Shown: positions 8,797 through 17,057 of the stretch, piece by piece
Position numbering within the stretch: position 1 is the first letter of the stretch
Layout of the letters: each line of letters opens with the position of its first letter
Assembly (NCBI GenBank): GCA_003162395.1
Contig: PMON01000006.1
Location: 2,014 to 38,145, forward strand
DNA from: Acidimicrobiaceae bacterium
GTDB taxonomy: Bacteria > Actinomycetota > Acidimicrobiia > Acidimicrobiales > RAAP-2
DNA length: 36,132 nucleotides
Direction of reading: 5' to 3'
Made by a program: the position numbers and the translations under genes
Notes under the pieces: model-generated
The model's database searches: none
What the model saw: only the letters and a program-made list of their open reading frames with translations
Told to the model about the DNA's origin: nothing

Positions 8797-9537
8797 ATGC
8801 GACGCACGTCTGACGAGCTGAGCAAGATGCGCCTCGCGGGGCGCGTCGTCGCCGAGATGCACGCCGCCACCCGCGCGGCGATCGCCCCGGGAGTGACCAC
8901 CAAGGAGCTCAACGAGGTGGCCGCCGACGTCATCGACAGGCGGGGCGCGAGGTCGAACTTCCTCAACTACCACGGCTTCCCCGCCGTCATCTGCACGTCG
9001 CCGAACTCGATGATCGTCCACGGGATCCCGGGGGACTACACGCTGCGCGAGGGCGACATCATCTCGGTGGACTGCGGCGCGATCGTCCAGGGCTACCACG
9101 GGGACGCCGCGTACACCGCGGCCGTCGGCGAGATCAGCAACGAGGCACGGCGGCTCTTGGAGGTCACCGAGCGCAGCCTGTACGCCGGGATCGACCAGCT
9201 GACGTCGGGCAACCACCTCCACGAGGTCGGACGCGCCGTCCAGCAGGTCGCCGAGGCCGCGGGCTTCTCGGTCGTGCGTGAGTACGTCGGTCACGCGATC
9301 GGCACCGAGATGCACGAGTCGCCCCAGGTCCCCAACTACTGGCCCGGCTCGCCCGGCCCGACGCTCAAGCCGGGCATGGTGTTCGCGATCGAGCCGATGG
9401 TGAACGCCAAGGGACCCGAGACCGAGGTGCTCGAGGACGGCTGGTCCGTCATCACCGCGGACGGCTCGCTGTCCGCGCACTTCGAGCACACGATCGCGGT
9501 GACCGACGACGGTCCTGAGGTGCTCACCGTCCCCTGA
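8797..9537 (+). CDS. map: Methionine aminopeptidase, type I
   Basis: Map removes the initiator methionine from nascent proteins. The 246-residue protein has the pita-bread fold motifs. The five metal ligands are visible as D92, D103, H166, E199 and E230, and the catalytic histidine is H75 in IVHGIPGD. There is no N-terminal extension or zinc finger, so it is the short type Ia form. It starts two bases after the adk stop. In most bacteria infA follows directly; here a block of about 10 kb intervenes, so map is the last gene of the undisturbed spc operon. Confidence 0.96.
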   Translation: MRRTSDELSKMRLAGRVVAEMHAATRAAIAPGVTTKELNEVAADVIDRRGARSNFLNYHGFPAVICTSPNSMIVHGIPGDYTLREGDIISVDCGAIVQGYHGDAAYTAAVGEISNEARRLLEVTERSLYAGIDQLTSGNHLHEVGRAVQQVAEAAGFSVVREYVGHAIGTEMHESPQVPNYWPGSPGPTLKPGMVFAIEPMVNAKGPETEVLEDGWSVITADGSLSAHFEHTIAVTDDGPEVLTVP

Positions 9538-9552
9538 GACCGCCAATCGGGC

Positions 9553-9581
9553 TTGGGGCGCGCCGATGCGGAAGATAGGGT
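9553..9581 (+). promoter_or_regulatory. Candidate sigma-A promoter of the pyrimidine-catabolism operon
   Basis: The -35 TTGGGG (9553-9558) and -10 TAGGGT (9576-9581) are separated by exactly 17 bases and lie in the 85-base gap between map and the LLM gene. This would start transcription near 9588, giving a leader of about 35 bases. It matches TTGNNN/TANNNT, but in GC-rich DNA such matches are only suggestive. No operator is recognised. Confidence 0.45.
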
Positions 9582-9622
9582 CGCGTGACCCGCGGAGCGG
9601 TCCTGCAGAACGGAGGGGTGGC

Positions 9623-10648
9623 GTGCTCAACTTCGGCGTCTCGTTCATGGCGGATCCGCCGGCACGCACCGTCGTCGCGCGCACCGCGCTCGCGGAGTCC
9701 CTCGGCTTCTCGTACGCGTGGCTGTGGGACTCCCACGTGCTGTGGCAGGACCCGTACCCGGTGCTGACGCTGTGCGCGCAGGCGACGACGTCGATCCATC
9801 TCGGCACGTGCGTGACCAACCCGGTCACGCGCGACCCGACGGTCACGGCCTCGGCGATGGCGACCCTCCAGGAGATCTCGGGCGGCCGAATGGAGCTCGG
9901 CATCGGCCGTGGCGACTCCGCACAGCGGGTGCTCGGGCGCAAGCCCGTGAGCATCGAGCACCTCGAGCGCGCGTGCCTCGAGATACGCGAGCTCGCGGCC
10001 GGCCGCCAGGTGGACCTCGACGGCACGCCGGTCACGATCCCGTGGACCGATGGCCACGAGCTGCCGATCTGGATCGCCGCGTACGGGCCGAAGGCGCTGC
10101 GCCTCGCCGGGCGCGTCGCCGACGGCGTGATCCTGCAGCTGGCCGACCCCTACGTGATCGAGTGGTCGCTGCGCTACCTCGAGGAGGGCGCCCTCGCCGC
10201 AGGCCGCACGCTCTCGGACCTGGCGATCATGTCGGCGGCCCCGGCGTACGTGACTGACGACCTCGCCCACGCGCGCGACCAGGTGCGCTGGTTCCCCGCG
10301 CTCGTGTCCAACCACGTGGTCGACCTCGTGCAGCGCTACCCAGGGGCCGAGCTGCCCGCCGAGCTCACTGACTTCATCGAGCGACGCCGGGGCTACGACT
10401 ACTCGCACCACGCGAGGGCGGGCTCGACGAACGCCGAGTTCGTGACCGACGAGGTCGTGGACCGGTTCTGCGTGATCGGCACCGCTGATGCGTGCGCAGC
10501 GAAGCTCGCGACGCTCGAGTCCCTTGGCGTGCGACAGTTCAACATCTACTCGATGGTCGACGACCCCGAGGCCGTGCTCCGCGCGTTCGGCGAGTCGATC
10601 ATCCCGATATTCACGACGACCGCCAAGGCGGCAGGAGGTCCCACATGA
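9623..10648 (+). CDS. LLM-class, probably F420-dependent oxidoreductase of the pyrimidine/hydantoin operon
   Basis: This is a 341-residue luciferase-like (LLM) TIM-barrel oxidoreductase. The family signature LELGIGRGDS is at 91-99 and IAAYGPKAL at 151-159. The C-terminal block with RRRGYDYSHHARAG (about 255-267), FVTDEVVDRFCVIGT and the ending YSMVDDPEAVLRAFG recalls the uncharacterised family annotated TIGR03842; that match is from memory and untested. The GTG start has a GGAGGGG Shine-Dalgarno; an ATG 19 codons upstream would add unconserved residues. Its stop overlaps the beta-ureidopropionase start. The operon has no dihydropyrimidine dehydrogenase, so this protein could supply the ring-reducing step, or it could act on the ring like RutA. 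Both roles are inference. Confidence 0.85.
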   Translation: MLNFGVSFMADPPARTVVARTALAESLGFSYAWLWDSHVLWQDPYPVLTLCAQATTSIHLGTCVTNPVTRDPTVTASAMATLQEISGGRMELGIGRGDSAQRVLGRKPVSIEHLERACLEIRELAAGRQVDLDGTPVTIPWTDGHELPIWIAAYGPKALRLAGRVADGVILQLADPYVIEWSLRYLEEGALAAGRTLSDLAIMSAAPAYVTDDLAHARDQVRWFPALVSNHVVDLVQRYPGAELPAELTDFIERRRGYDYSHHARAGSTNAEFVTDEVVDRFCVIGTADACAAKLATLESLGVRQFNIYSMVDDPEAVLRAFGESIIPIFTTTAKAAGGPT

Positions 10649-11490
10649 CGACGGTGCGCGCCGCGCTGATCCAGGCGAACTCGAACATGGACAAGGCGGC
10701 CGCGATCGACAAGCACGTCGCGATGATCGCCGACGCGGCCGCCAAGGGCGCCAAGGTCGTGGGTCTCCAGGAGATCTTCTTCGGCCCGTACTTCTGCGCG
10801 GAGCAGGACCCCAAGTGGTACGCGACCGCCGAGCCGGACGACGGGCCCACGATCACGAGGATGCGCGAGGTCGCCCGCCAGCACGGGATCGTGCTCATCG
10901 TCCCGTGGTACGAAGAAGAGCAGCCCGGCGTGTACTACAACTCCGCGTGCGTCATCGAGGCCGACGGCACCGTGCTCGGCAAGTACCGAAAGACGCACAT
11001 CCCGCAGGTCGGCCCGTGCTTCTGGGAGAAGTTCTACTTCAAGCCCGGGAACCTCGGGTACCCCGTGTTCGACAGCTCGGTCGGCAAGATCGGGCTCATC
11101 ATCTGCTACGACCGGCACTTCCCCGAGGTCGCGCGCGAGCTCGGGCTGCAAGGTGCCGAGATCGTCTTCAACCCGTCGGCCACCGTCGCGTCGCTGTCGC
11201 GGTACCTCTGGGAGCTCGAGCAGCCGGCCCACGCCGTCGCGAACGGCTTCTTCGTGGCCGCGTCGAACCGCGTCGGCGTCGAAGCCCCGCTCAACTCGGC
11301 CACCTTCTACGGCTCGAGCTACTTCTGCAGCCCGCGGGGCAAGATCCTCGCCCAGGCCTCCGACACCGACGACGAGGTGCTGGTCTGCGACCTCGACCTC
11401 GACGAGATCCGCGAGGTGCGCGACACCTGGCAGTTCCTTCGTGACCGCCGCCCCGAGACCTACTCGGACCTCGCGAGGCTGCTGCCGTGA
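10645..11490 (+). CDS. Beta-ureidopropionase / N-carbamoyl amidohydrolase (nitrilase superfamily)
   Basis: The enzyme hydrolyses N-carbamoyl-beta-alanine (or N-carbamoyl-beta-aminoisobutyrate) to the beta-amino acid, CO2 and ammonia. The nitrilase-superfamily catalytic triad is visible: E43 (GLQEIFFGPYF), K116 (GKYRKTHIP) and C154 (LIICYDRHFPE). Its 281 residues are normal for the bacterial N-carbamoyl-amidohydrolase branch; eukaryotic forms are longer. ATG is preceded by AGGAGG and overlaps the LLM stop (ATGA). Adjacent dihydropyrimidinase makes exactly this substrate, which supports the assignment over generic nitrilase. N-carbamoylputrescine amidase is the main alternative within the family. 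Confidence 0.88.
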   Translation: MTTVRAALIQANSNMDKAAAIDKHVAMIADAAAKGAKVVGLQEIFFGPYFCAEQDPKWYATAEPDDGPTITRMREVARQHGIVLIVPWYEEEQPGVYYNSACVIEADGTVLGKYRKTHIPQVGPCFWEKFYFKPGNLGYPVFDSSVGKIGLIICYDRHFPEVARELGLQGAEIVFNPSATVASLSRYLWELEQPAHAVANGFFVAASNRVGVEAPLNSATFYGSSYFCSPRGKILAQASDTDDEVLVCDLDLDEIREVRDTWQFLRDRRPETYSDLARLLP

Positions 11491-12809
11491 GCGAGCCTCA
11501 TGTCAGCCCCGACGAGCTGCTCGCGCGGCACCGCGAGGTGCTGCCCGACTGGCTCGCGCTCTACTACGAGCGACCCATCGAGCTCGTGCGCGGCAGGGGC
11601 ACGACGGTGTGGGACTCCGAGGACAACGAGTACCTCGACATGTTCGGCGGCATCGTGACGACGATCTCGGGCCACGCCGTGGAGGCGATCGTCGACGCGC
11701 TGCGCGCCCAGGCGGACCAGATCGCGCATACCTCGACGCTGTACCTGATCGAGCCGATGGTGCGACTCGCCGAGCGCCTCGTCGAGCTTGCCCCGACGGC
11801 CAAGCCCGCCAAGGCCTTCTTCGTCGGCTCGGGGACCGAGGCCGTCGAGGCAGCCCTTCTCATGGCGACGTCGGCGCGCAGATCCAACCAGGTGATCGCG
11901 CTGCGCAACTCGTACCACGGCCGCAGCTTCACGGCGGTCTCGGTGACGGGCAACCGCTCGTGGGGCTCGACGTCGCTGTCGCCGCTCAACGTCAGCTACG
12001 CGCTCGCCCCGTACTGCTACCGGTGCCCGCTCAAGCTCAGCTACCCGGGCTGCGGCGTCGCGTGCGCCGACGACGTGCGCAACGTGATCGAGACCACGAC
12101 CTCGGGCGACGTGGCCGCGATGATCGCCGAGCCGATCCAGGGCGTGGGCGGGTTCATCACGCCGCCGAGGGAGTACTTCGCCAAGGTGAAGGCGATCCTC
12201 GACGACTACGACATCCCGCTGATCCTCGACGAGGTCCAGACCGGGTTCGGGCGAACCGGCGAGGCGTTCTGGGGCTCGCAGGCCTACGACGTCACCCCCG
12301 ACCTCATCACGTGTGCGAAGGGCCTCGGCAACGGCATGTCGATCGGCGCGGTGGTCGGGCGTCGCGACATGATCGACTCGATCACGGCGAACTCCATCTC
12401 GACGTTCGGGGGCAACCCCCTCGCGACCACCGTCGCGCTCGCCAACCTCGACTACCTAGAAGACGAGGGCTTGCAGGGCAACGCCGAGCGGGTCGGCAAG
12501 CTCCTGCGCGAGGGGCTCGACGACCTGCGCGACCGCCACGAGATCGTGGGCGACGTGCGTGGCAAGGGGCTCATGGTCGGCGTCGAGCTCGTGGTCGACG
12601 CCGAGACCAAGACCCCCAATCCCGGCGCGGCTGCCGAGGTCATGGAGGGCTGCCGCCGCCGCGGGGTCCTGGTCGGCAAGGGCGGCATGCACGGCTCGGT
12701 GCTCCGGCTCGCGCCCCCGCTCACGCTGACCGAGGACGAGGCGCGTCACGCGGTGCAGGTGCTCGACGAGGCGATCACCGACGCCGAGGAAGTGGGAGAG
12801 CCACGATGA
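11487..12809 (+). CDS. Class-III PLP aminotransferase, probably beta-alanine/beta-aminoisobutyrate transaminase
   Basis: This omega-amino-acid aminotransferase of 440 residues should convert beta-alanine to malonate semialdehyde, or beta-aminoisobutyrate to methylmalonate semialdehyde, using pyruvate or 2-oxoglutarate. Visible features are the phosphate-binding GSGTEAVEAAL (115-125), NSYHGRS, the cofactor aspartate in LILDEVQTGFGRTG, and the PLP lysine K278 in LITCAKGLGNG. A cysteine cluster (C177, C180, C189, C193 in YCYRCP...YPGCGVAC) is also found in the AGXT2-like subfamily as I recall it. GTGA overlap on one side and ATGA on the other place it firmly in the operon. Substrate is inferred from context. 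Confidence 0.88.
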   Translation: MSEPHVSPDELLARHREVLPDWLALYYERPIELVRGRGTTVWDSEDNEYLDMFGGIVTTISGHAVEAIVDALRAQADQIAHTSTLYLIEPMVRLAERLVELAPTAKPAKAFFVGSGTEAVEAALLMATSARRSNQVIALRNSYHGRSFTAVSVTGNRSWGSTSLSPLNVSYALAPYCYRCPLKLSYPGCGVACADDVRNVIETTTSGDVAAMIAEPIQGVGGFITPPREYFAKVKAILDDYDIPLILDEVQTGFGRTGEAFWGSQAYDVTPDLITCAKGLGNGMSIGAVVGRRDMIDSITANSISTFGGNPLATTVALANLDYLEDEGLQGNAERVGKLLREGLDDLRDRHEIVGDVRGKGLMVGVELVVDAETKTPNPGAAAEVMEGCRRRGVLVGKGGMHGSVLRLAPPLTLTEDEARHAVQVLDEAITDAEEVGEPR

Positions 12810-14194
12810 AGACGCTCATCAAGAACGGCACCGTCGTGACGTCGGCGGAGATGGTGGTCGCCGACGTGCTCATCGACGGCGAGCGCATCGCCGCGGTGGG
12901 CTCGGGGCTCGGCGACGCCGACAGCGTCATCGACGCCACCGACCGGCTCGTCATGCCGGGTGGGATCGACGTGCACACCCACATGGAGCTGCCCTTCGGC
13001 GGCACCTTCGCGTCGGACGACTTTGCGACGGGCACGAGGGCCGCGGCGTTCGGCGGCACCACGACGATCGTCGACTTCGCGGTCCAGGGGTTCGGCGAGA
13101 CGCTCTCCCAGGGGCTCGACAACTGGCTCGAGAAGGCGGAGCCGAAGAGCCACATCGACTTCGGGCTGCACCTCATCGTGCGCGAGATCTCCGAGGGGAT
13201 CCTGAAGGAGATGGACGCGATGATCGAGCGCGGGGTGCCGAGCTTCAAGCTCTTCATGGCGTACCCGGGCGTGTTCATGCTCGACGACGCGTCGATCTTC
13301 CGGGCGATGAGCCGCACCGCGGACAACGGCGGGCTGATCATGCTGCACGCCGAGAACGGCGGCGCGATCGACGTCCTCGTCCAGCGCTACCTCGCCGAGG
13401 GCAAGACCGCGCCGATCAACCACGGGCTCACCCGGCCGTCGTCGATGGAGGGTGAGGCGACCCACCGCGCGATCGCGCTCGCCGAGCTCGCCGAGGTCCC
13501 CGTGTACATCGTGCACCTGAGCGCCAAGGAGGCGCTCGACGCGGTGCGCGAGGGTCGCGACCGTGGCGTGCACGCCTACGCGGAGACCTGCCCGCAGTAC
13601 CTGTACCTCACGATGGAGGACATGGACCGCCCGGGCTTCGAGGGCGCGAAGTACGTGTGCTCGCCCCCGCTTCGCCCCCGCGAGCACCAGGCCGAGCTCT
13701 GGAAGGGGCTCGTCCTCGACGACCTCCAGGTCGTCTCCACCGACCACTGCCCGTTCGACTTCAAGGACCAGAAGATCCTGGGCGCCAACGACTTCTCCGC
13801 GATCCCGAACGGCCTGCCCGGCGTCGAGGACCGCTACTCGCTCTTGTGGGACGGTGGTGTCGCGACGGGCCAGATCACCCCGATGCGCTTCGTCGAGCTG
13901 ATCGCGACCGCGCCCGCCAGGATGTTCGGCCTGCACCCGAAGAAGGGCACGCTGTCGCCGGGCGCCGACGCCGACGTCGTCGTGTTCGACCCCGCCAAGC
14001 GACGCGTGCTGTCGGCGTCGACGCACCACATGCGCGTCGACTACTCCTGCTACGAGGGCCGAGAGGTCATGGGCGCACCCGAGGTCGTGCTCCAGCGCGG
14101 CCGTGTGCTCGTGGAGCACGGCGAGTTCCACGGCAAGCCAGGGGACGGGAAGTTTCTCGCCCGCAGCGCCTTTTCCTCCCCGGGCGTCGCGTGA
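12806..14194 (+). CDS. hydA: Dihydropyrimidinase / D-hydantoinase
   Basis: This amidohydrolase opens the ring of 5,6-dihydrouracil or dihydrothymine, and of many hydantoins. All binuclear-zinc ligands are visible: H57 and H59 (DVHTHME), carboxylated-lysine candidate K148 (PSFKLFMAYPG), H181 (IMLHAENG), H237 (YIVHLSAKEAL) and D313 (STDHCPF). Length is 462 residues, typical. The start overlaps the aminotransferase stop (ATGA); a very long open frame reaching upstream is a shadow of the neighbours. Flanking beta-ureidopropionase and transaminase favour dihydropyrimidine degradation over industrial-type hydantoin use, but sequence alone does not separate the two. Confidence 0.93.
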   Translation: MKTLIKNGTVVTSAEMVVADVLIDGERIAAVGSGLGDADSVIDATDRLVMPGGIDVHTHMELPFGGTFASDDFATGTRAAAFGGTTTIVDFAVQGFGETLSQGLDNWLEKAEPKSHIDFGLHLIVREISEGILKEMDAMIERGVPSFKLFMAYPGVFMLDDASIFRAMSRTADNGGLIMLHAENGGAIDVLVQRYLAEGKTAPINHGLTRPSSMEGEATHRAIALAELAEVPVYIVHLSAKEALDAVREGRDRGVHAYAETCPQYLYLTMEDMDRPGFEGAKYVCSPPLRPREHQAELWKGLVLDDLQVVSTDHCPFDFKDQKILGANDFSAIPNGLPGVEDRYSLLWDGGVATGQITPMRFVELIATAPARMFGLHPKKGTLSPGADADVVVFDPAKRRVLSASTHHMRVDYSCYEGREVMGAPEVVLQRGRVLVEHGEFHGKPGDGKFLARSAFSSPGVA

Positions 14195-14222
14195 AGACCG
14201 ACCACCAGGACCGGAGCCACCG

Positions 14223-15713
14223 ATGACCATCTCCCAGAACGTCGCTCGACAGCTCATCGACGGGTCGTTCACGACCGGCGGCGGCCTCGTCGACGAGGTG
14301 TTCGACCCCGCGACGGGCGAGGTGCTCGCCCACGTGGCGCACTCGACGGCCCGCGACGTGGACGCCGCGGTCGTGGCGGCCGCAGCGGCCCAGCCTGCGT
14401 GGGCGGAGACCCCGGTGCCCGAGCGCGCCGAGCTGATGTTCCGGTACAAGGCACTGCTCGAGGACCACGCTGAGGAGCTCGCGCTTCTCGTGGTCGCCGA
14501 GAACGGCAAGACGCTCGGCGAGGCGCGCGGCGAGGTGCGCCGGGGCATCGAGGTCGTCGCCCTGGCATGCGGCGCGCCGACGCTGCTCTTGGGCGGCGCG
14601 ATCGACCAGATCGCACGGGGGATCGACGAGGAGATGGTCCGCTTCCCCGTCGGGGTGGTGGCGGGCATCTGCCCGTTCAACTTCCCGATGATGGTGCCGC
14701 TGTGGATGCTCCCGCTCGCGCTCGTCGCGGGCAACACGTTCGTCCTCAAGCCCTCGCCGCGCACGCCGCTGTCCGCGGTGCGAGAGATCGAGCTCCTCGT
14801 CGAGGCAGGTGCCCCGAGCGGGGTGATCAACCTCGTGCACGGTGACCGCGAGCCCGTGGAGGCGCTGCTCGCCCACCCCGGCGTCGATGCGGTGAGCTTC
14901 GTCGGCTCGGCGTCGGTCGCGCGGCACGTCTATGCCACGGCCGCGTCGACGGGCAAGCGGGTCCAGGCGCTCGGTGGCGCGAAGAACCACCTCATCGTCA
15001 TGGACGACGCCGACCTGTCCCAGACGGTGCCGGCGGTCATTGGCTCAGCGTTCGGCAACGCGGGCCAGCGCTGCCTCGCCGGCAGTGTCGTCGTCGCGGT
15101 GGGGTCCGCCGGCGATCGGCTCGTCAACGAGCTCCGGGACGCGGCATCGGCGCTGCGCCAGGGCCGGGGCACCGATCCGACCGCGCAGCTCGGACCCGTG
15201 ATCCGTGCCCAGCGGGTGACCGAGCTCGCCGACGCCATCGCGGGCGGTGAGAAGGCGGGTGCGGACCTCGTGCTCGATGGCCGAGAGCGGCTCCGCGACG
15301 AGGGTTACTTCCTCGGCGCCACGCTCTTCGACCACGTGACCGAGGAGATGTCGGTGTGGCGCGACGAGCTGTTCGGGCCGATCCTGTCGGTGGTCCGCGC
15401 CGACAACCTCGACGAGGCCTTGGGCCACCTCAACGCGTCTCGCTACGGCAACGCCGCGTCGATCTTCACGCGCTCGGGCGCCGCGGCGCGGACGTTCAAG
15501 CGACAGGCCGAGGCGGGCATGCTCGGGGTCAACGTGGGCGTCGCCGCGCCGATGTCCTTCTTCCCGTTCTGCGGCTGGAAGGAGTCGTTCTTCGGCGACC
15601 TGCACGCGACCGGCGCGGACGGCATCCGGTTCTACACGAGGACCAAGGTGGTCACGTCCCGGTGGTTCGACACCGAGCTCGACGCCGACGCGCCCGAGGG
15701 GAGGGGCCACTGA
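14223..15713 (+). CDS. mmsA: CoA-acylating (methyl)malonate-semialdehyde dehydrogenase
   Basis: The enzyme oxidatively decarboxylates malonate or methylmalonate semialdehyde to acetyl-CoA or propionyl-CoA with NAD. This is the aldehyde dehydrogenase fold: CPFNFPMMVPLW (N153), K176 in FVLKPSPRTP, the GSASVARHVY cofactor loop, and the nucleophile C284 in GNAGQRCLAG. The position of the usual general-base glutamate reads GGAKNHLIV with Asn, the hallmark of the MMSDH subfamily. Length is 496 residues. A 28-base gap with GGAG precedes the ATG. It completes the route from dihydropyrimidines to central metabolism. Confidence 0.92.
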   Translation: MTISQNVARQLIDGSFTTGGGLVDEVFDPATGEVLAHVAHSTARDVDAAVVAAAAAQPAWAETPVPERAELMFRYKALLEDHAEELALLVVAENGKTLGEARGEVRRGIEVVALACGAPTLLLGGAIDQIARGIDEEMVRFPVGVVAGICPFNFPMMVPLWMLPLALVAGNTFVLKPSPRTPLSAVREIELLVEAGAPSGVINLVHGDREPVEALLAHPGVDAVSFVGSASVARHVYATAASTGKRVQALGGAKNHLIVMDDADLSQTVPAVIGSAFGNAGQRCLAGSVVVAVGSAGDRLVNELRDAASALRQGRGTDPTAQLGPVIRAQRVTELADAIAGGEKAGADLVLDGRERLRDEGYFLGATLFDHVTEEMSVWRDELFGPILSVVRADNLDEALGHLNASRYGNAASIFTRSGAAARTFKRQAEAGMLGVNVGVAAPMSFFPFCGWKESFFGDLHATGADGIRFYTRTKVVTSRWFDTELDADAPEGRGH

Positions 15714-15755
15714 TGCGCGGCGCGAGCGAGGCGCCGAGCCGCGCGGGGGAGCGCG

Positions 15756-16964
15756 GTGCCTGACCGGTCGCTCGCCCGCTTGCGCACCGTCGAGGACGCG
15801 CGCGAGCTCGCCCGACGCCGTCTGCCGCGAGTCGTCTTCGACTACATCGACGGGGGAGCCGAGACGGAGCGCACGATGCGCGCGAACCGCGACGCGTTCG
15901 AGTCCGTCGGCTTCGTCCCCAAGATGGCGGTCCCGGGCGCGCCTGTCACCCCGGCGCTCGCCACGAGCGTGCTCGGGGCGGACATCTCGCTCCCGGTCAT
16001 CCTCGCCCCCGTCGGCTTCACGCGGGCGATGGCCCCCGGTGGCGACGTCGCCGGGGCAACCGCGGCACACGCCGCGAAGACGATCTTCACCATGAGCACG
16101 ATGTCGGGGCACTCGATCGAGGACGTTGCCGCCGCCGCAGGGGGGCAGGGCTGGTTCCAGCTCTACGGCCTCGGTGGCCGCGTGGGCTCCGAGCAGCTCG
16201 TCCGACGCGCTCGCGCGGCGGGGTTCACCGCCCTCGTCGTCACCGTCGACACCCCGATCCCCGGCAACCGCGAGCGCGACCTGCGCCACGGGGTGGCGCT
16301 GCCGCTGCGCTTCACGAAGGAGACCGCCCGGCGATTCGCACCACAGGCGCTGCGTCGACCGCGCTGGCTCTACGACTTCGCGAGGGACGGGTTCTCGATG
16401 GACCTCCCGCAATCGATCGGCCTCGGTGCGCGCGACGCGCCGATGACGTCGGACGAGGCCTTCATCCACTGGGTGCTCTCGCCCATCACCTGGGACGACT
16501 TCGGCTGGCTCCGCGAGGTGTTCGACGGGCCCGTCATCGCCAAGGGCATCCTGAGCGCCCACGACGCACGCCGCGCCGTCGACGCGGGCTGCGCCGCGGT
16601 CGTGGTGTCCAACCACGGCGGCCGACAGCTGGACGGCGTCGCGGCCTCGCTCCACGCGCTGTCCGCGGTGGTGGCCGAGGTCGGCCACGAGGTCGAGGTG
16701 CTCGTCGACGGCGGGGTGCGCCGCGGCTCGGACGTCGCCAAGGCCCTCTGCCTCGGGGCGCGCGCCGTGCTCGTCGGTCGGGCGTGGGCGTACGGGCTCG
16801 GCGCGGCAGGCGAGCCGGGCGTCGAGCGCGTCCTGCAGATCCTTCGGGCCGAGCTCGACCGCACGCTGCGCCTTCTTGGCGTTGCCTCGGTCGGCGAGCT
16901 CGACTCGAGCGCGGTCATGGTGAGTGGCCATTGCGATCGCCCCGCGCTGGGCGAGGAGCGCTGA
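15756..16964 (+). CDS. FMN-dependent alpha-hydroxy-acid oxidase/dehydrogenase
   Basis: This member of the lactate/glycolate/mandelate oxidase family has 402 residues. Expected active-site residues are present: Y30 (FDYIDGGAE), Y137 (FQLYG), D165 (TVDTP), K263 (VIAKGIL), the base H287 with R290 (SNHGGRQLDG), and FMN phosphate-binding GGVRRGSD and GR at about 319-342. There is no obvious membrane segment. The GTG start has GGGGAG upstream. It is the last gene of the operon, yet no alpha-hydroxy acid occurs in the standard reductive pyrimidine pathway, so its substrate is unknown; L-lactate is the default family guess. A 16-codon frame (15713-15763) bridges the preceding stop and this start. Confidence 0.88.
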   Translation: MPDRSLARLRTVEDARELARRRLPRVVFDYIDGGAETERTMRANRDAFESVGFVPKMAVPGAPVTPALATSVLGADISLPVILAPVGFTRAMAPGGDVAGATAAHAAKTIFTMSTMSGHSIEDVAAAAGGQGWFQLYGLGGRVGSEQLVRRARAAGFTALVVTVDTPIPGNRERDLRHGVALPLRFTKETARRFAPQALRRPRWLYDFARDGFSMDLPQSIGLGARDAPMTSDEAFIHWVLSPITWDDFGWLREVFDGPVIAKGILSAHDARRAVDAGCAAVVVSNHGGRQLDGVAASLHALSAVVAEVGHEVEVLVDGGVRRGSDVAKALCLGARAVLVGRAWAYGLGAAGEPGVERVLQILRAELDRTLRLLGVASVGELDSSAVMVSGHCDRPALGEER

Positions 16965-16969
16965 GCGAG

Positions 16970-17048
16970 CGGGACCGGGCACCACCGAGCGTCGCTCAGG
17001 ACGACCTGCGGGTGGAGCGCGACCGATCGCAGAACCCCTGGTCCCGCC
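16970..17048. repeat. Perfect 8-bp inverted repeat with long loop
   Basis: GCGGGACC (16970-16977) and GGTCCCGC (17041-17048) are exact reverse complements 63 bases apart, just after the alpha-hydroxy-acid oxidase stop. The 79-base span resembles a tRNA in size, but there is no T-loop GTTCGA, no D-stem and no CCA. It could be a long-loop RNA stem or a scar of insertion. Chance occurrence in GC-rich DNA is also plausible. Confidence 0.3.
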
Positions 17049-17057
17049 GCGTCGGGC

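Noticed and set aside
9566-9622. ATG at 9566 as start of the first LLM gene
   Set aside because: It lies between the candidate -35 and -10, has no Shine-Dalgarno, and adds 19 residues unlike LLM proteins. GTG 9623 has GGAGGGG upstream.
11153-14194. 1013-residue + strand open frame that could suggest a fused dihydropyrimidinase
   Set aside because: Only the last 462 residues are coding; the first part is another frame of the amidohydrolase and aminotransferase genes. The ATG at 12806 in an ATGA overlap is the natural start.
12746-14830. 694-residue reverse-strand open frame over hydA and mmsA
   Set aside because: Both + strand genes have complete catalytic residues; the reverse translation is compositionally biased and unrecognisable.
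16970-17048. tRNA-like 79-base span with an 8-bp closing stem
   Set aside because: There is no T-loop GTTCGA, no position-8 T, no D-arm and no CCA. It cannot fold as a tRNA cloverleaf by eye.
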